Source: Pseudomonas sp. RIT409 (GTDB lineage Bacteria; Pseudomonadota; Gammaproteobacteria; Pseudomonadales; Pseudomonadaceae). Taken from it: a stretch of 64,000 nucleotides of DNA. The notes beneath the pieces were generated by a model. That model searched no databases and was not told where the DNA came from. It worked only from the letters and a program-made list of their open reading frames with translations. The stretch is from contig NZ_QARE02000008.1 in NCBI RefSeq assembly GCF_003052515.2, forward strand, positions 62,001 through 126,000. Reading direction: 5' to 3'. Within the stretch, counting starts at the first letter, position 1, and every line of letters begins with the position of its first letter. The position numbers were made by a program, and so were the translations under genes. Positions 1-8,900 of the stretch are shown in pieces.

Positions 1-288
1 GAGCAGTTCGAGAGGGCCGGCAATGGCGTCGATCTCTTCGGCGACCGAGCGCCGGGCCAGGCCGCTGGAATACCAGCCGGAGACCAGCGCCAAGTCATAG
101 GGCCGCAGGGCATCGGCCACGCCACGAGCGTCCTTGGGAAATTTGCCATTGAGCTCGAACCCCGCGTAACCGATGGCCTTGCCCTCACTCAGCGCGGTGC
201 TCAGCGGTGTCTCACCGCCCAGTGCAGGCAGGTCGTCGTTACTCCAGGAAATCGGGTTGATGCCAATTCGGATTGCGGAAGCGGGCAT
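1..288 (-). CDS. iolE: Myo-inosose-2 dehydratase, N-terminal part (cut by the left window edge)
   Basis: Only the first 96 codons are in the window. The translation begins MPASAIRIGINPISWSND and continues with a sugar-phosphate-isomerase-like TIM-barrel start, matching the N-terminus of IolE. That enzyme dehydrates 2-keto-myo-inositol (inosose) to a diketo intermediate, the second step of cytoplasmic myo-inositol breakdown. It lies 51 bp downstream of iolC on the same strand, as expected in an iol operon. The start ATG is at 286-288, with a purine-rich stretch upstream. The C-terminal two thirds are outside the window, so metal ligands cannot be checked. The call rests on the recognisable N-terminus plus the iolC neighbour. 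Confidence 0.88.
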   Translation of the reverse strand, partial: MPASAIRIGINPISWSNDDLPALGGETPLSTALSEGKAIGYAGFELNGKFPKDARGVADALRPYDLALVSGWYSSGLARRSVAEEIDAIAGPLELL

Positions 289-339
289 GGCTGCACCTTT
301 TGTTTGAATCACGTTACCGAGCGCCGACAGGTGCCGACG

Positions 340-2277
340 TCAGGGCCGGGCATCACGCCAGGATTCGATCAGGAAACCGAACGTGCTTTGCACGCGGCTG
401 ATCAGCCCGGCGTCATCAATCTCGCCTTCCAGCCAGGCTCGACTGGGCTCATGAAAGATCGTGCGGCCCACAGCGAAGCCGCGGCAGCTTGTGCTTCTGC
501 CTGCCTCGCGGAAACCGGCGGCGAGGCTTTCAGCGGGAGCGTTGAGCCCCAGCAGCACCACACCTCGGCAATAGGGATCACGCTCTCGGATCAGCGCATC
601 GAGTTGCTCCCAAACCTGGGCAGGCTGGACTTCGATCTTCCACCACGCGGGGTAAATCCCCAGATTGTAAAGGCGCTTGAGCGAACGGTAGATCACATCC
701 GGATAGGTCGACGGATGATCCTTGGGTGGGATGATCTCCAGCAGTAATTCGTGACCGCTGGCCTGGGTCGCTTCGTATAACCCCATCAATTGAGCCTCCT
801 GTTCCAGGCGCAACAGCGGCTCGTCGTCAGGGTGGTACTGCACCAGACACTTGACGATCTGCTCTTTCGGCCAGCTCGCCAGATGGCTGCCCATGGAGCG
901 GCCCAGTTCGAACGCCAGTGGCCGCGACCCCTGCACTTCGACCGGACGCGCGATCCACCAGCCGCGCCCCGTGGCGGCGTTCAGCGCGTCCTGGCCGAAG
1001 CGGTGGTCGGCCAGCACCCCGACGTCGGCCTCGATGCCGCGCTTGAGCAGGTCCGCCTCGACCCGCTCCACCGCGTGAACGAAGAGGCGCTTGAGCTGAC
1101 TGATGCACGCCAGATCCCGCCCTGCCCGCTGGGCCAGTTCCACCAGTTGCCCACGATGATCGAAGGCAAAGATGAACAGTTGTTTCCATGCCTTGCGCGG
1201 CACACTCACCTGATGCAGGCGTTGCAACACCGGATCCTGATCGGGCCGGGTGATCGGCAACGGGCTGTCGAACAAGTAAGCCAACTCGGCCAGGGTGGGC
1301 ATGGCGGGCGCGCAGGCATGGCGCGACACGACCAGGCCGCCGCAGGCATTGGCCAACTGACAGCAACGCTCGTCGCTTTCATCGTTGAGCCAGCCTTTGA
1401 GGAACCCCGACAGAAAGGCATCGCCCGCGCCGAGCACGTTGAGCACCTGGACCTGTACGCCAGGGTAGATGGCACCGTCTTCCAGGCGTGCCGGAATGGC
1501 GCCGTGAATCACCGTACAACCTTGCGGCCCCAGCTTGACCACCAGCGTCGCGGTGGTCAGTTCGCGTACATTGCGCAAAGCGTCGAGCAGGTCGGTCGAG
1601 CCGCCCGCAATGAGGAATTCTTCCTCGGTGCCGACAATCAGATCGAAGCGCGGCAGGATGCGCTGCACATGCTCGCTGACGCCCTGATCGGCGACAAACC
1701 GCGTCTGGCCATCGGCCTTACCGGTCAGTCCCCACAGCACAGGGCGGTAATCGATGTCGAGCACCCGTCGCACGTCATGCTTTTCGGCGTGATCCAGCGC
1801 CTGACTGCTGGCCTTGAACACCTGATCGGTGGAGAAATGAGTGCCTGTAATCAACAGTGCCTTGCTCGATGCAATCTGCGCTTCGTCGATGTCCTCGGCG
1901 CTCAACGCCATGTCGGCGCAGTTTTCCCGATAAAACACCAACGGAAAGGTTTCGCGATCCTTGATCCCCAACAGCACCATCGCGGTCAGGCGCTCGGCGT
2001 CGACCTTAATGCCGCTCACATCGCAACCTTCCCGAGCCAGAGATTCGACGAGAAAACGGCCCATGTGATCGTCACCGACGCGGGTCAGCATGGCCGACTT
2101 GACGCCAAGGCGGGCCGTGCCGAACGCAATGTTGGCGGAGGAGCCGCCCAGGTATTTGGCGAAGCTGCTGACGTCTTCGAGCCGCGCGCCCACTTGCTGG
2201 GCATACAGATCGACGCCCAGGCGCCCGATACACACCACGTCCAGCGGACGCCCACCGGCAAAACGACTCTGGCCCAT
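340..2277 (-). CDS. iolC: Bifunctional 5-dehydro-2-deoxygluconokinase with C-terminal DUF2090 domain
   Basis: A 645-residue protein. Residues about 10-320 form a PfkB/ribokinase-family sugar kinase, recognisable by the N-terminal GRLGVDLYAQ and the catalytic motif GAGDAFLSGFL near residue 282. Residues about 330-640 are a DUF2090 aldolase-like domain (FAFDHRGQL at its start), the usual fusion in proteobacterial IolC. The kinase phosphorylates 5-dehydro-2-deoxy-gluconate in myo-inositol catabolism. The role of the DUF2090 half (possibly the following aldolase step) is inference. The start was set at MGQSRFAGG because AAGAGGAG lies just upstream. An upstream in-frame Met would add 29 residues with no ribosome-binding site. 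A CA motif overlaps the leader. The gene is divergent from iolR and precedes iolE. Confidence 0.93.
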   Translation of the reverse strand: MGQSRFAGGRPLDVVCIGRLGVDLYAQQVGARLEDVSSFAKYLGGSSANIAFGTARLGVKSAMLTRVGDDHMGRFLVESLAREGCDVSGIKVDAERLTAMVLLGIKDRETFPLVFYRENCADMALSAEDIDEAQIASSKALLITGTHFSTDQVFKASSQALDHAEKHDVRRVLDIDYRPVLWGLTGKADGQTRFVADQGVSEHVQRILPRFDLIVGTEEEFLIAGGSTDLLDALRNVRELTTATLVVKLGPQGCTVIHGAIPARLEDGAIYPGVQVQVLNVLGAGDAFLSGFLKGWLNDESDERCCQLANACGGLVVSRHACAPAMPTLAELAYLFDSPLPITRPDQDPVLQRLHQVSVPRKAWKQLFIFAFDHRGQLVELAQRAGRDLACISQLKRLFVHAVERVEADLLKRGIEADVGVLADHRFGQDALNAATGRGWWIARPVEVQGSRPLAFELGRSMGSHLASWPKEQIVKCLVQYHPDDEPLLRLEQEAQLMGLYEATQASGHELLLEIIPPKDHPSTYPDVIYRSLKRLYNLGIYPAWWKIEVQPAQVWEQLDALIRERDPYCRGVVLLGLNAPAESLAAGFREAGRSTSCRGFAVGRTIFHEPSRAWLEGEIDDAGLISRVQSTFGFLIESWRDARP

Positions 2278-2288
2278 GCTGGCTCCTC

Positions 2289-2296
2289 TTGTTGTT
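2289..2296 (-). promoter_or_regulatory. Crc/Hfq CA motif at the iolC ribosome-binding site
   Basis: On the minus strand the sequence AACAACAA fits the AAnAAnAA catabolite-activity motif exactly and runs straight into the AAGAGGAG ribosome-binding site of iolC. In Pseudomonas, Hfq with Crc binds such motifs and blocks translation when preferred carbon sources are present. The match and position are seen; regulation of this gene is inferred. Confidence 0.6.
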
Positions 2297-2390
2297 ATAA
2301 GCCCGGGCTTTTCGGCAAGCCCTGTTGGTGAATGCAGACTAGAACGCTGAGATGACGGGATCAACGATTTTTTCTAAATTATTTTCATGT

Positions 2391-2404
2391 GGAAATTTTT
2401 TTCC
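2391..2404. promoter_or_regulatory. Candidate IolR operator (GGAA-N6-TTCC)
   Basis: GGAA, six A/T bases, then TTCC, embedded in the longer palindrome TGGAAATTTTTTTCCA. It lies between the divergent iolC and iolR genes, about 114 bp from the iolC start. The spacing matches the GGAA-N6-TTCC motif that I recall being described for RpiR-type IolR in Sinorhizobium. It could control both transcription units. Confidence 0.55.
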
Positions 2405-2584
2405 ATTCACGCGCGAGCAGCATTGAATCGTGGTAAACAGGCAAGTTATGGGGCAAGCCCTGTAAACTTCGGCAACCGCCCTCGCGGGCATCGACGCTTC
2501 GCTGGCAGTACCGCTGCCCGACCACGGCAAGGTGAATGGCGAACCAGCGCGCCCTACAGGAAAAAGCTTGAGGATTTTGTACGC

Positions 2585-3511
2585 ATGTCCAGCACCGATC
2601 AGCCGTCCATGCCTGACACCGATGACAGTACCGCACCGACCATCGCCGCCGCGCCCGAGACGGCGGATGCCCTGCTCAAGCTGATCACAGCCGAATACGA
2701 CGGTTTGCCGCGCCAGCTCAAGCGCATCGCCAGTTACATGAGCCAGCAGAGCGATCGGATCATGGTTGACCGCATCAGCGACATTGCCCGTGAATGCGAG
2801 GTGCACCCCTCCGCGATCGTGCGCTTCTCCCAGCGGTTCGGCTTCAGCGGCTTCAGCGAAATGCAGGCGCTGTTCCGAGAGGCGTACACCCACAAAGCGA
2901 CGCCGGTACAGAACTATCAGCAACGCATCCGCAACATGATCGCCAACAAAACGCAGAAGGCCAGTGGCGGGGACCTGGCTCGAGAGTGCGTCAATGCCAC
3001 CCTGTCCGGGCTCGAGCGGCTGGCCCTGGAGCTGGACGATGAAGCCTTCGAAAAGGCGGTCGATCTGGTGGTCAATGCCGACAACATCTACGTGGTGGGC
3101 GTGCGCCGTTCCTTCGCCGTGGCCGACTACCTGGTCTACAACCTGCAGCACACCAACAAGCGCATTCACCTGATTTCGGGGCTGGGCGGCAGCTACCGCG
3201 AACAGATGCGCAGCGTGCGGGCCAATGACCTGGTGATCGCCATCAGCTTTACCCCCTACGCCAAGGAAACCCAGCACTGTTTGCGCATCGCTCAGCATCA
3301 TCAGGCGAAGACGTTGATCATTACCGATAGCAACCTGTCGCCACTGGCCAAACGCGCGAATGCCGTGCTGTTGGTCAATGAGGGCAGCTCGTTCGCGTTC
3401 CGCTCCCTGAGTGCCACGCTGTGCCTGTGTCAGGCCCTGTTCATCGCAGTGGCGTACCGTCTGGAGCTGAAAGTCGACGAAATGTCCGAGCACGTCGGTT
3501 TCGATGACTGA
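2585..3511 (+). CDS. iolR: RpiR/MurR-family transcriptional regulator of inositol catabolism
   Basis: A 308-residue regulator. Residues about 40-115 are an RpiR-type helix-turn-helix domain (LPRQLKRIASYM through HPSAIVRFSQRFGFSGFSEMQ). Residues about 155-290 are a SIS sugar-phosphate-binding domain (NIYVVGVRRSFAVADYL, NDLVIAISFTPYAKET). Such proteins repress catabolic operons until a phosphorylated sugar binds the SIS domain. Divergence from iolC makes inositol catabolism the likely regulon. The start ATG is at 2585, preceded by a GAGGA-like site (CTTGAGGATTTTGTACGC). The frame stays open further upstream, but that part is not RpiR-like. The gene symbol is assigned from context and family. 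Confidence 0.87.
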   Translation: MSSTDQPSMPDTDDSTAPTIAAAPETADALLKLITAEYDGLPRQLKRIASYMSQQSDRIMVDRISDIARECEVHPSAIVRFSQRFGFSGFSEMQALFREAYTHKATPVQNYQQRIRNMIANKTQKASGGDLARECVNATLSGLERLALELDDEAFEKAVDLVVNADNIYVVGVRRSFAVADYLVYNLQHTNKRIHLISGLGGSYREQMRSVRANDLVIAISFTPYAKETQHCLRIAQHHQAKTLIITDSNLSPLAKRANAVLLVNEGSSFAFRSLSATLCLCQALFIAVAYRLELKVDEMSEHVGFDD

Positions 3512-3674
3512 GCGCCGGCACGTCAAACCGGCGTGCCTGCGGACAGCCATCAAGCCCATGCAAACTTGCAGGGCCGAGGTGCAGGATTCTTCATTGTCAT
3601 TTGCAAAATTGCGCTGTTAGCATCCGAGTGCATCTCACGGAAGGCGGCCCGCTTGCGGTCGTCTGAATGAGCAA

Positions 3675-3682
3675 AAAAACAA
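3675..3682 (+). promoter_or_regulatory. Possible Crc/Hfq CA motif upstream of the valine-degradation pair
   Basis: AAAAACAA fits AAnAAnAA and lies about 20 bases before the ATG at 3702, just upstream of the GGGAGG ribosome-binding site. The tract is A-rich, so a chance match is more likely than at iolC. Confidence 0.4.
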
Positions 3683-3701
3683 AAGCCACAGGGAGGCAAC
3701 C

Positions 3702-4799
3702 ATGACGGCACAGGTAGTACCGGCAAGGTCCCCAGGCCAGGAACCGGCCTGCGACACCGTTCTGACCGAAGTACGCAATCACATTGGCCACATTACCCTC
3801 AATCGTCCGCAAGGGCTGAACGCGATCGATTTGCCCATGGTTCGCCAGCTTCAACGGCAACTGGACCTTTGGGCTCAGGACGACAAGGTCTATGCCGTCG
3901 TGCTGCGGGGCGCCGGGGAAAAAGCCTTCTGTGCCGGGGGCGATATCCGCGCGCTGTACGACAGTTTCAAAAATCACCAGACGCTGCATCAGCGCTTCTT
4001 CGTCGAAGAATATGCGCTGGACCTCACCTTGCATCACTACCGCAAACCCGTCGTCGCCCTGATGGACGGCTTCGTACTGGGCGGCGGCATGGGCCTGGCC
4101 CAAGGGGTCGACCTGAGGGTGGTCACCGAGCGCAGCCGCCTGGCGATGCCGGAGGTGGCTATCGGCTATTTCCCGGACGTCGGTGGCAGTTATTTTCTGC
4201 CGCGGGTTCCCGGAGAGCTCGGCGTGTACCTGGGGGTGACCGGCGTGCAAATCCAGGCCGCCGATGCGCTGTACTGCGGGCTGGCGGACTGGTACCTGCA
4301 AAGCGCACGTCTGGCGGAGCTGGACCGCCAACTCGACGCGTTGAAATGGACGCTGACCCCGCTCAAGGCCCTGCAAGGCGTCTTGGCTCGAATGGCCGTA
4401 CAGCACCTGCCCGACGCGCCACTGGAAAAACTACGTCCGGCGATCGACCACTTCTTTGCCCTGCCGGATATCCCGAGCATCATCGAACAGTTACAGGAGG
4501 TGACGGTTTTCGACACCCATCAGTGGGCCGTGGACACGGCCAACCTGATGAACACCCGTTCTCCCCTGGCCATGGCCGTGACGCTGGAGCTGCTGCGCCG
4601 GGGCCGTCACTTGCCGCTGGAGACCTGCTTCGACCTGGAGCTGCACCTCGATCGTCAGTGGTTCGAACGAGGCGACCTGATCGAGGGCGTTCGAGCCCTG
4701 ATCGTAGACAAAGACAAGAAACCGCATTGGAACCCGCCCACGGTGCAGGCACTGGATGCCGAGCAGGTGGCGAGCTTCTTCAGCGGTCATGAGGCATGA
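3702..4799 (+). CDS. 3-Hydroxyisobutyryl-CoA hydrolase family protein (crotonase fold)
   Basis: A 365-residue crotonase-superfamily enzyme. Family marks are ITLNRPQGLNAID near residue 30, the oxyanion-hole stretch AFCAGGDIRALYD near residue 78, and GFVLGGGMGLAQGVDLRVVTERSRLAMPEVAIGYFPDVGGSYFL. The long C-terminal extension after residue 250 distinguishes 3-hydroxyisobutyryl-CoA hydrolases from ordinary enoyl-CoA hydratases of about 260 residues. The reaction releases free 3-hydroxyisobutyrate from its CoA ester during valine degradation. It is followed three bases later by an acyl-CoA dehydrogenase, consistent with a two-gene unit. A GGGAGG ribosome-binding site precedes the ATG. A generic enoyl-CoA hydratase/isomerase annotation is the alternative. 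Confidence 0.85.
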   Translation: MTAQVVPARSPGQEPACDTVLTEVRNHIGHITLNRPQGLNAIDLPMVRQLQRQLDLWAQDDKVYAVVLRGAGEKAFCAGGDIRALYDSFKNHQTLHQRFFVEEYALDLTLHHYRKPVVALMDGFVLGGGMGLAQGVDLRVVTERSRLAMPEVAIGYFPDVGGSYFLPRVPGELGVYLGVTGVQIQAADALYCGLADWYLQSARLAELDRQLDALKWTLTPLKALQGVLARMAVQHLPDAPLEKLRPAIDHFFALPDIPSIIEQLQEVTVFDTHQWAVDTANLMNTRSPLAMAVTLELLRRGRHLPLETCFDLELHLDRQWFERGDLIEGVRALIVDKDKKPHWNPPTVQALDAEQVASFFSGHEA

Positions 4800-4802
4800 G
4801 CC

Positions 4803-5954
4803 ATGCAAGACCTTGAACTGACCGAAGAACACATCATGATCCGCGACATGGCCCGGGAGTTCGCCCGCAACGAGATCGCGCCCCACGCCCGTACCTGGGA
4901 ACAGCAGGGCTGGATCGACGACGCGGTGATCGAAAAACTGGGCGAACTGGGCTTGCTGGGGATGATCGTCCCGGAAGAATGGGGCGGCACCTACATCGAT
5001 TACGTCGCCTACGCGCTGGCGGTCGAGGAGATCTCGGCGGGGGACGCGGCCACCGGAACGTTGATGAGTGTGCACAGCTCGGTGGGCTGCGGGCCGATCC
5101 TCAATTACGGCTCCGATGCCCAGAAGAGCCAATGGCTGGAGAAGCTTGCGAGCGGCAAGGCCATCGGCTGCTTTTGCCTGACTGAACCTCAAGCAGGCTC
5201 CGAGGCGCACAACCTGCGCACCCGCGCCGAACTCAAGAACGGCGAATGGGTGCTCAACGGCGCGAAACAGTTCGTCAGCAATGGCAAGCGCGCGCAGTTG
5301 GCCATCGTCTTCGCCGTCACCGACCCGGAATTGGGCAAGAAAGGTATTTCGGCGTTTCTGGTGCCCACCGACAACCCCGGCTACCACGTCGATCGCATGG
5401 AGCACAAAATGGGCATCCGCGCATCGGACACCTGCGCGGTGACCTTGAGCGATTGCCGTCTTCCCCAAACCAGCCTGCTGGGCGAACGGGGCAAGGGTCT
5501 GGCAATTGCCTTGTCCAACCTGGAAGGCGGCCGGATAGGCATCGCCGCCCAGGCCTTGGGCATCGCCCGTGCAGCCTTCGAAGCGGCCCTTGCCTACGCC
5601 CGGGAGCGCGTGCAATTCGACAAGCCGATCATCGACCACCAAAGCGTTTCCAACCTGCTCGCCGACATGCACACGCGCATCAATGCCGCTCGGCTGATGG
5701 TCCTGCACGCCGCGCGCTTGCGCACGGCGGGCAGGCCCTGTTTGTCCGAGGCCTCCCAGGCCAAGCTGTTTGCCTCGGAAATGGCCGAGTGGGTCTGCTC
5801 CAAGGCTGTGCAGATCCACGGCGGGTATGGCTATCTGGAAGATTACCCGGTGGAAAAATTCTATCGGGACGCGCGCATCACCCAGATCTACGAAGGCTCC
5901 AGCGAGATCCAACGTTTGCTGATCGCCCGGGAGTTACGCCACTACGTCCTGTAA
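4803..5954 (+). CDS. Acyl-CoA dehydrogenase, probably isobutyryl-CoA dehydrogenase
   Basis: A 383-residue FAD-dependent acyl-CoA dehydrogenase of normal family length. It has the signature [13 protein letters not shown] near residue 125, the FAD-binding region, [20 protein letters not shown] near the C-terminus, and the catalytic glutamate in [10 protein letters not shown]. The adjoining 3-hydroxyisobutyryl-CoA hydrolase points to branched-chain (isobutyryl-CoA) oxidation; substrate choice is inferred from context only. The last 21 bases overlap the 3' end of the convergent large gene on the minus strand, so no intergenic terminator separates the two. Confidence 0.88.
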   Translation: MQDLELTEEHIMIRDMAREFARNEIAPHARTWEQQGWIDDAVIEKLGELGLLGMIVPEEWGGTYIDYVAYALAVEEISAGDAATGTLMSVHSSVGCGPILNYGSDAQKSQWLEKLASGKAIGCFCLTEPQAGSEAHNLRTRAELKNGEWVLNGAKQFVSNGKRAQLAIVFAVTDPELGKKGISAFLVPTDNPGYHVDRMEHKMGIRASDTCAVTLSDCRLPQTSLLGERGKGLAIALSNLEGGRIGIAAQALGIARAAFEAALAYARERVQFDKPIIDHQSVSNLLADMHTRINAARLMVLHAARLRTAGRPCLSEASQAKLFASEMAEWVCSKAVQIHGGYGYLEDYPVEKFYRDARITQIYEGSSEIQRLLIARELRHYVL

Positions 5955-8900
5955 CGCCCTGTTTCGTCGAATCGGCGGTGGAGTCGGCACGGTGAAGTTG
6001 CGCCGTCCCAGTTTCAGAATCAAGAGGGTCAGCGAATCGGCATTCCTGAGGATGATCTCGCTTCGTACCCTCAGGTCGGCCAAAAACACGTCCCGTGCCT
6101 GGTCGACCGTTTTCGTCCCTGTCAGCCGAAGGATCACTTCATAGCCACGCCCATCGGCCTGCTGAAGGTCACGACGTCTGCCTGCCTCGTACACGGTGAA
6201 CAACATGTCCCTGGCACTGCGATGGGACAATCGCTCGCCGTGCAGCCGGGCTGCCATCAAACGGGTTGCGAGGGCATCAGCGCTGTCGTCTGCCAACAGA
6301 TCGGGGTACGGCGCCATGGATTCCAGGTACTCGATGTCGTAGGTGTCGAGCACCTGATGCGACAGTTCGTGGATCAGGTTCGCGGCCCGATAGTGGGCGG
6401 CCGGATCGAAACCTTCCGCCCTTGCTGCCGGTTTCAAGGCGAAATGGGGCACGTTAAAGAAGCGCTCAGTGAGGAAAATACGCTGCTTGGGGTCGCCGGT
6501 GACGATAAAAGCCGTGACGCCTTCACTCCCGGACCGAGTGGAGCCGACGACATAACGGGTAGAGGTGAACGGCGCCAGCGATGAATCCATGATCGCGGCG
6601 AACAACCCCCTTGCCGCACGATCCACGCTGTCCACCAACCATGGCTCGGGGGCGTCGGTGCCGAAGAAATCCCCGATGATGTCCTTCACCTTGGACGCCT
6701 GCCCGGGCTGGCGCCGATAGGCATGCAGATTATCCATGGCGTCTTCCAAGTAACGCTTGGCTTTCAGATGCGCCTGCCCGATGCGCCTGGCGCGGTCGCG
6801 GTACAAATGACGGATCTGCGGCATACCGCTGGCCTCGATGACGATCAAGTCTTCGGCCATCTGATCCACCCTGGATTGGTGATAACGGCCAGAGGCGCCG
6901 CCTCCCCCGCGCAGACGCAGGTCCAGGTCAAGTTGCCAGTGCTGGGTCCCGTCGAGAAGCAGACGGGGCCCAGCCTGGCCATTTTCCCCCACGATACGCC
7001 AGTCACCGTTCTCGGAGAGCTGCTGCACCTGATACACCTTGCCCTCCACCACGGCATAAGACGTATCGCCCGGCTCGCCTCGATAAAGATTGAGCAACGG
7101 GTCATGACGCAGGGATTGCAGTGTCACCTCCCTGGCCTCCAGACGGCTCAGTGCAACGCGCTGCGCAGTGGTCAGCGAAGCGGTGCGCCAGCTGAATGCA
7201 GGCGCGGGCGGGGTTTCTCGATTCGCATTCGATTCCGTCACGTCGACATCTTCGGTCGGATTGTCGTCGAGGCGCTTTTCCCGCACGCTGACCATCACGC
7301 CCAAGGCGGCGGAAAACTCTGACAGCGCTTCCCCCCAGCGACGTTGGGAAGCCGCGGCTGCAGAAGCGCGAAACAGATCCTGGCTCTGCCACAACATGAT
7401 CAGTGCCACGAGCTTGTCCGGCAGCAGTGTCATGACCTGTTCGAAGCCCAGCTTGGCGAGAAACACCCGCCCTGCGCGGTCCGTCTCATCGTTGGTCACG
7501 GTATTGGCCACGCTGGCATCGATCAACAGCTTGACGGTGTCATCGAACAGCACCTGCAGCGCATTGCCTTTGATCTCTGCCACCGCCAGCGTAACCGGCC
7601 CCGGCCTTTCGAACGGTACATCCCCCGGGCCGTTGTCCAGGAAAGGCAGATGCGGCTCGACAAATCCTCCGTGAGCATAGCGTCGATGCACCTTAGGATC
7701 GAGCCGCTCCAGCAGTAGCGCCTGCAGCGGCCGGTCTTGGCGAATATCCTCCAGCAGCGCTGCTTCGCTGGCGTACTCACGAAACATGAACGGCGAATGA
7801 TGAAGCGCGCAGAGAACGATCGGCCCGGCTTCAGCCGATGTCGGGCGAATAAGATACACCCCAGCTGCGCGGTCAGGCGTCATGCCCGCATCGGCCACCA
7901 GTTGCAGCGGAGTGATGATGATCTGCACGCCACTGACGGGCTCTCGCGCCAGACCATCGGGCATCTCGAAGATACTGGCGACGAATTGATAACCGACGAG
8001 GCTGAGTTTGCCTTGCAGCTTTTCCGACAGGGTGATCGCCTGGATGACCGAGGGCACCTGTTCGATGAACAATCGTTTGCGCTTGGGGGATTGCGGATCC
8101 GCGGGATTCAATGCCTCGCTCAACAACGTCCGATAGCCCGTGCCGATGTCAAGCGTCCTGATCAGCCGGCGCAGGTAGGTGGGGGTCAACAGCGCGACGG
8201 CCTGAGGCTGGTCATCGGATGCTACGCTGATCGCGGCGTCCTGATAATCGATGAAGCGGTTGATCGCGTACTCAGTGAGTGTCTCGCGGTGCCTGATGGT
8301 CGCAGCAGGCACCGACGACGGCAACTGCCCGACCGGTGGAAGGGCGCTGACATACTGCTGGGAAACGACCCCGATCCGGTCCGGATCGAGCGCCTGGCCA
8401 GGAAAGTCCCGGTTAAGCGCCGTCGCCAGGCGTTCGCGGGTGTAGGCACCCAATGGAGGAATGTCGAACAGGAAGTCCTTGCCACCATCGCTATCGAGGT
8501 AGTAGCGATGAAGAAGCTCCTCGTACAGTCGCTGCTCGGCCACCGACGCTGACGTCAGCCAGGTTGGCAACAGCGCCTCGAACAAGCTGTTGCGAATGCG
8601 CACGGCCAACTCGTCGAGCATGTCGGACAGCAGCCAGTCGAGCTCGGCTTCCGGTGCCAGGGAGGCCATCAGCGCCCCTTGCAACCCCTGGCGCGCCGCA
8701 CGGGGGCACAATTGCCCCACACGCTCCTGTTGATGGGCCAATGCCTGTTGTTGCAGCGCCTCGACGACATGCCCGTCGATCCGATCCAGCCGGAGCGCTA
8801 GGGGGCCGTGGTCCGCATCGAGCAAGTAATTGCGGACCCGAGCGCCATCGAGCTCACCCAGCAAATCCAGCCAGCGCTCACGATGGGCGCCGTAGAATTT

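Noticed and set aside
790..2331. A 513-codon open frame on the plus strand opposite iolC.
   Set aside because: It is antisense to a clear iolC with domain motifs; the translation is Arg/Gln/His-rich, as expected from the complement of a G+C-rich gene.
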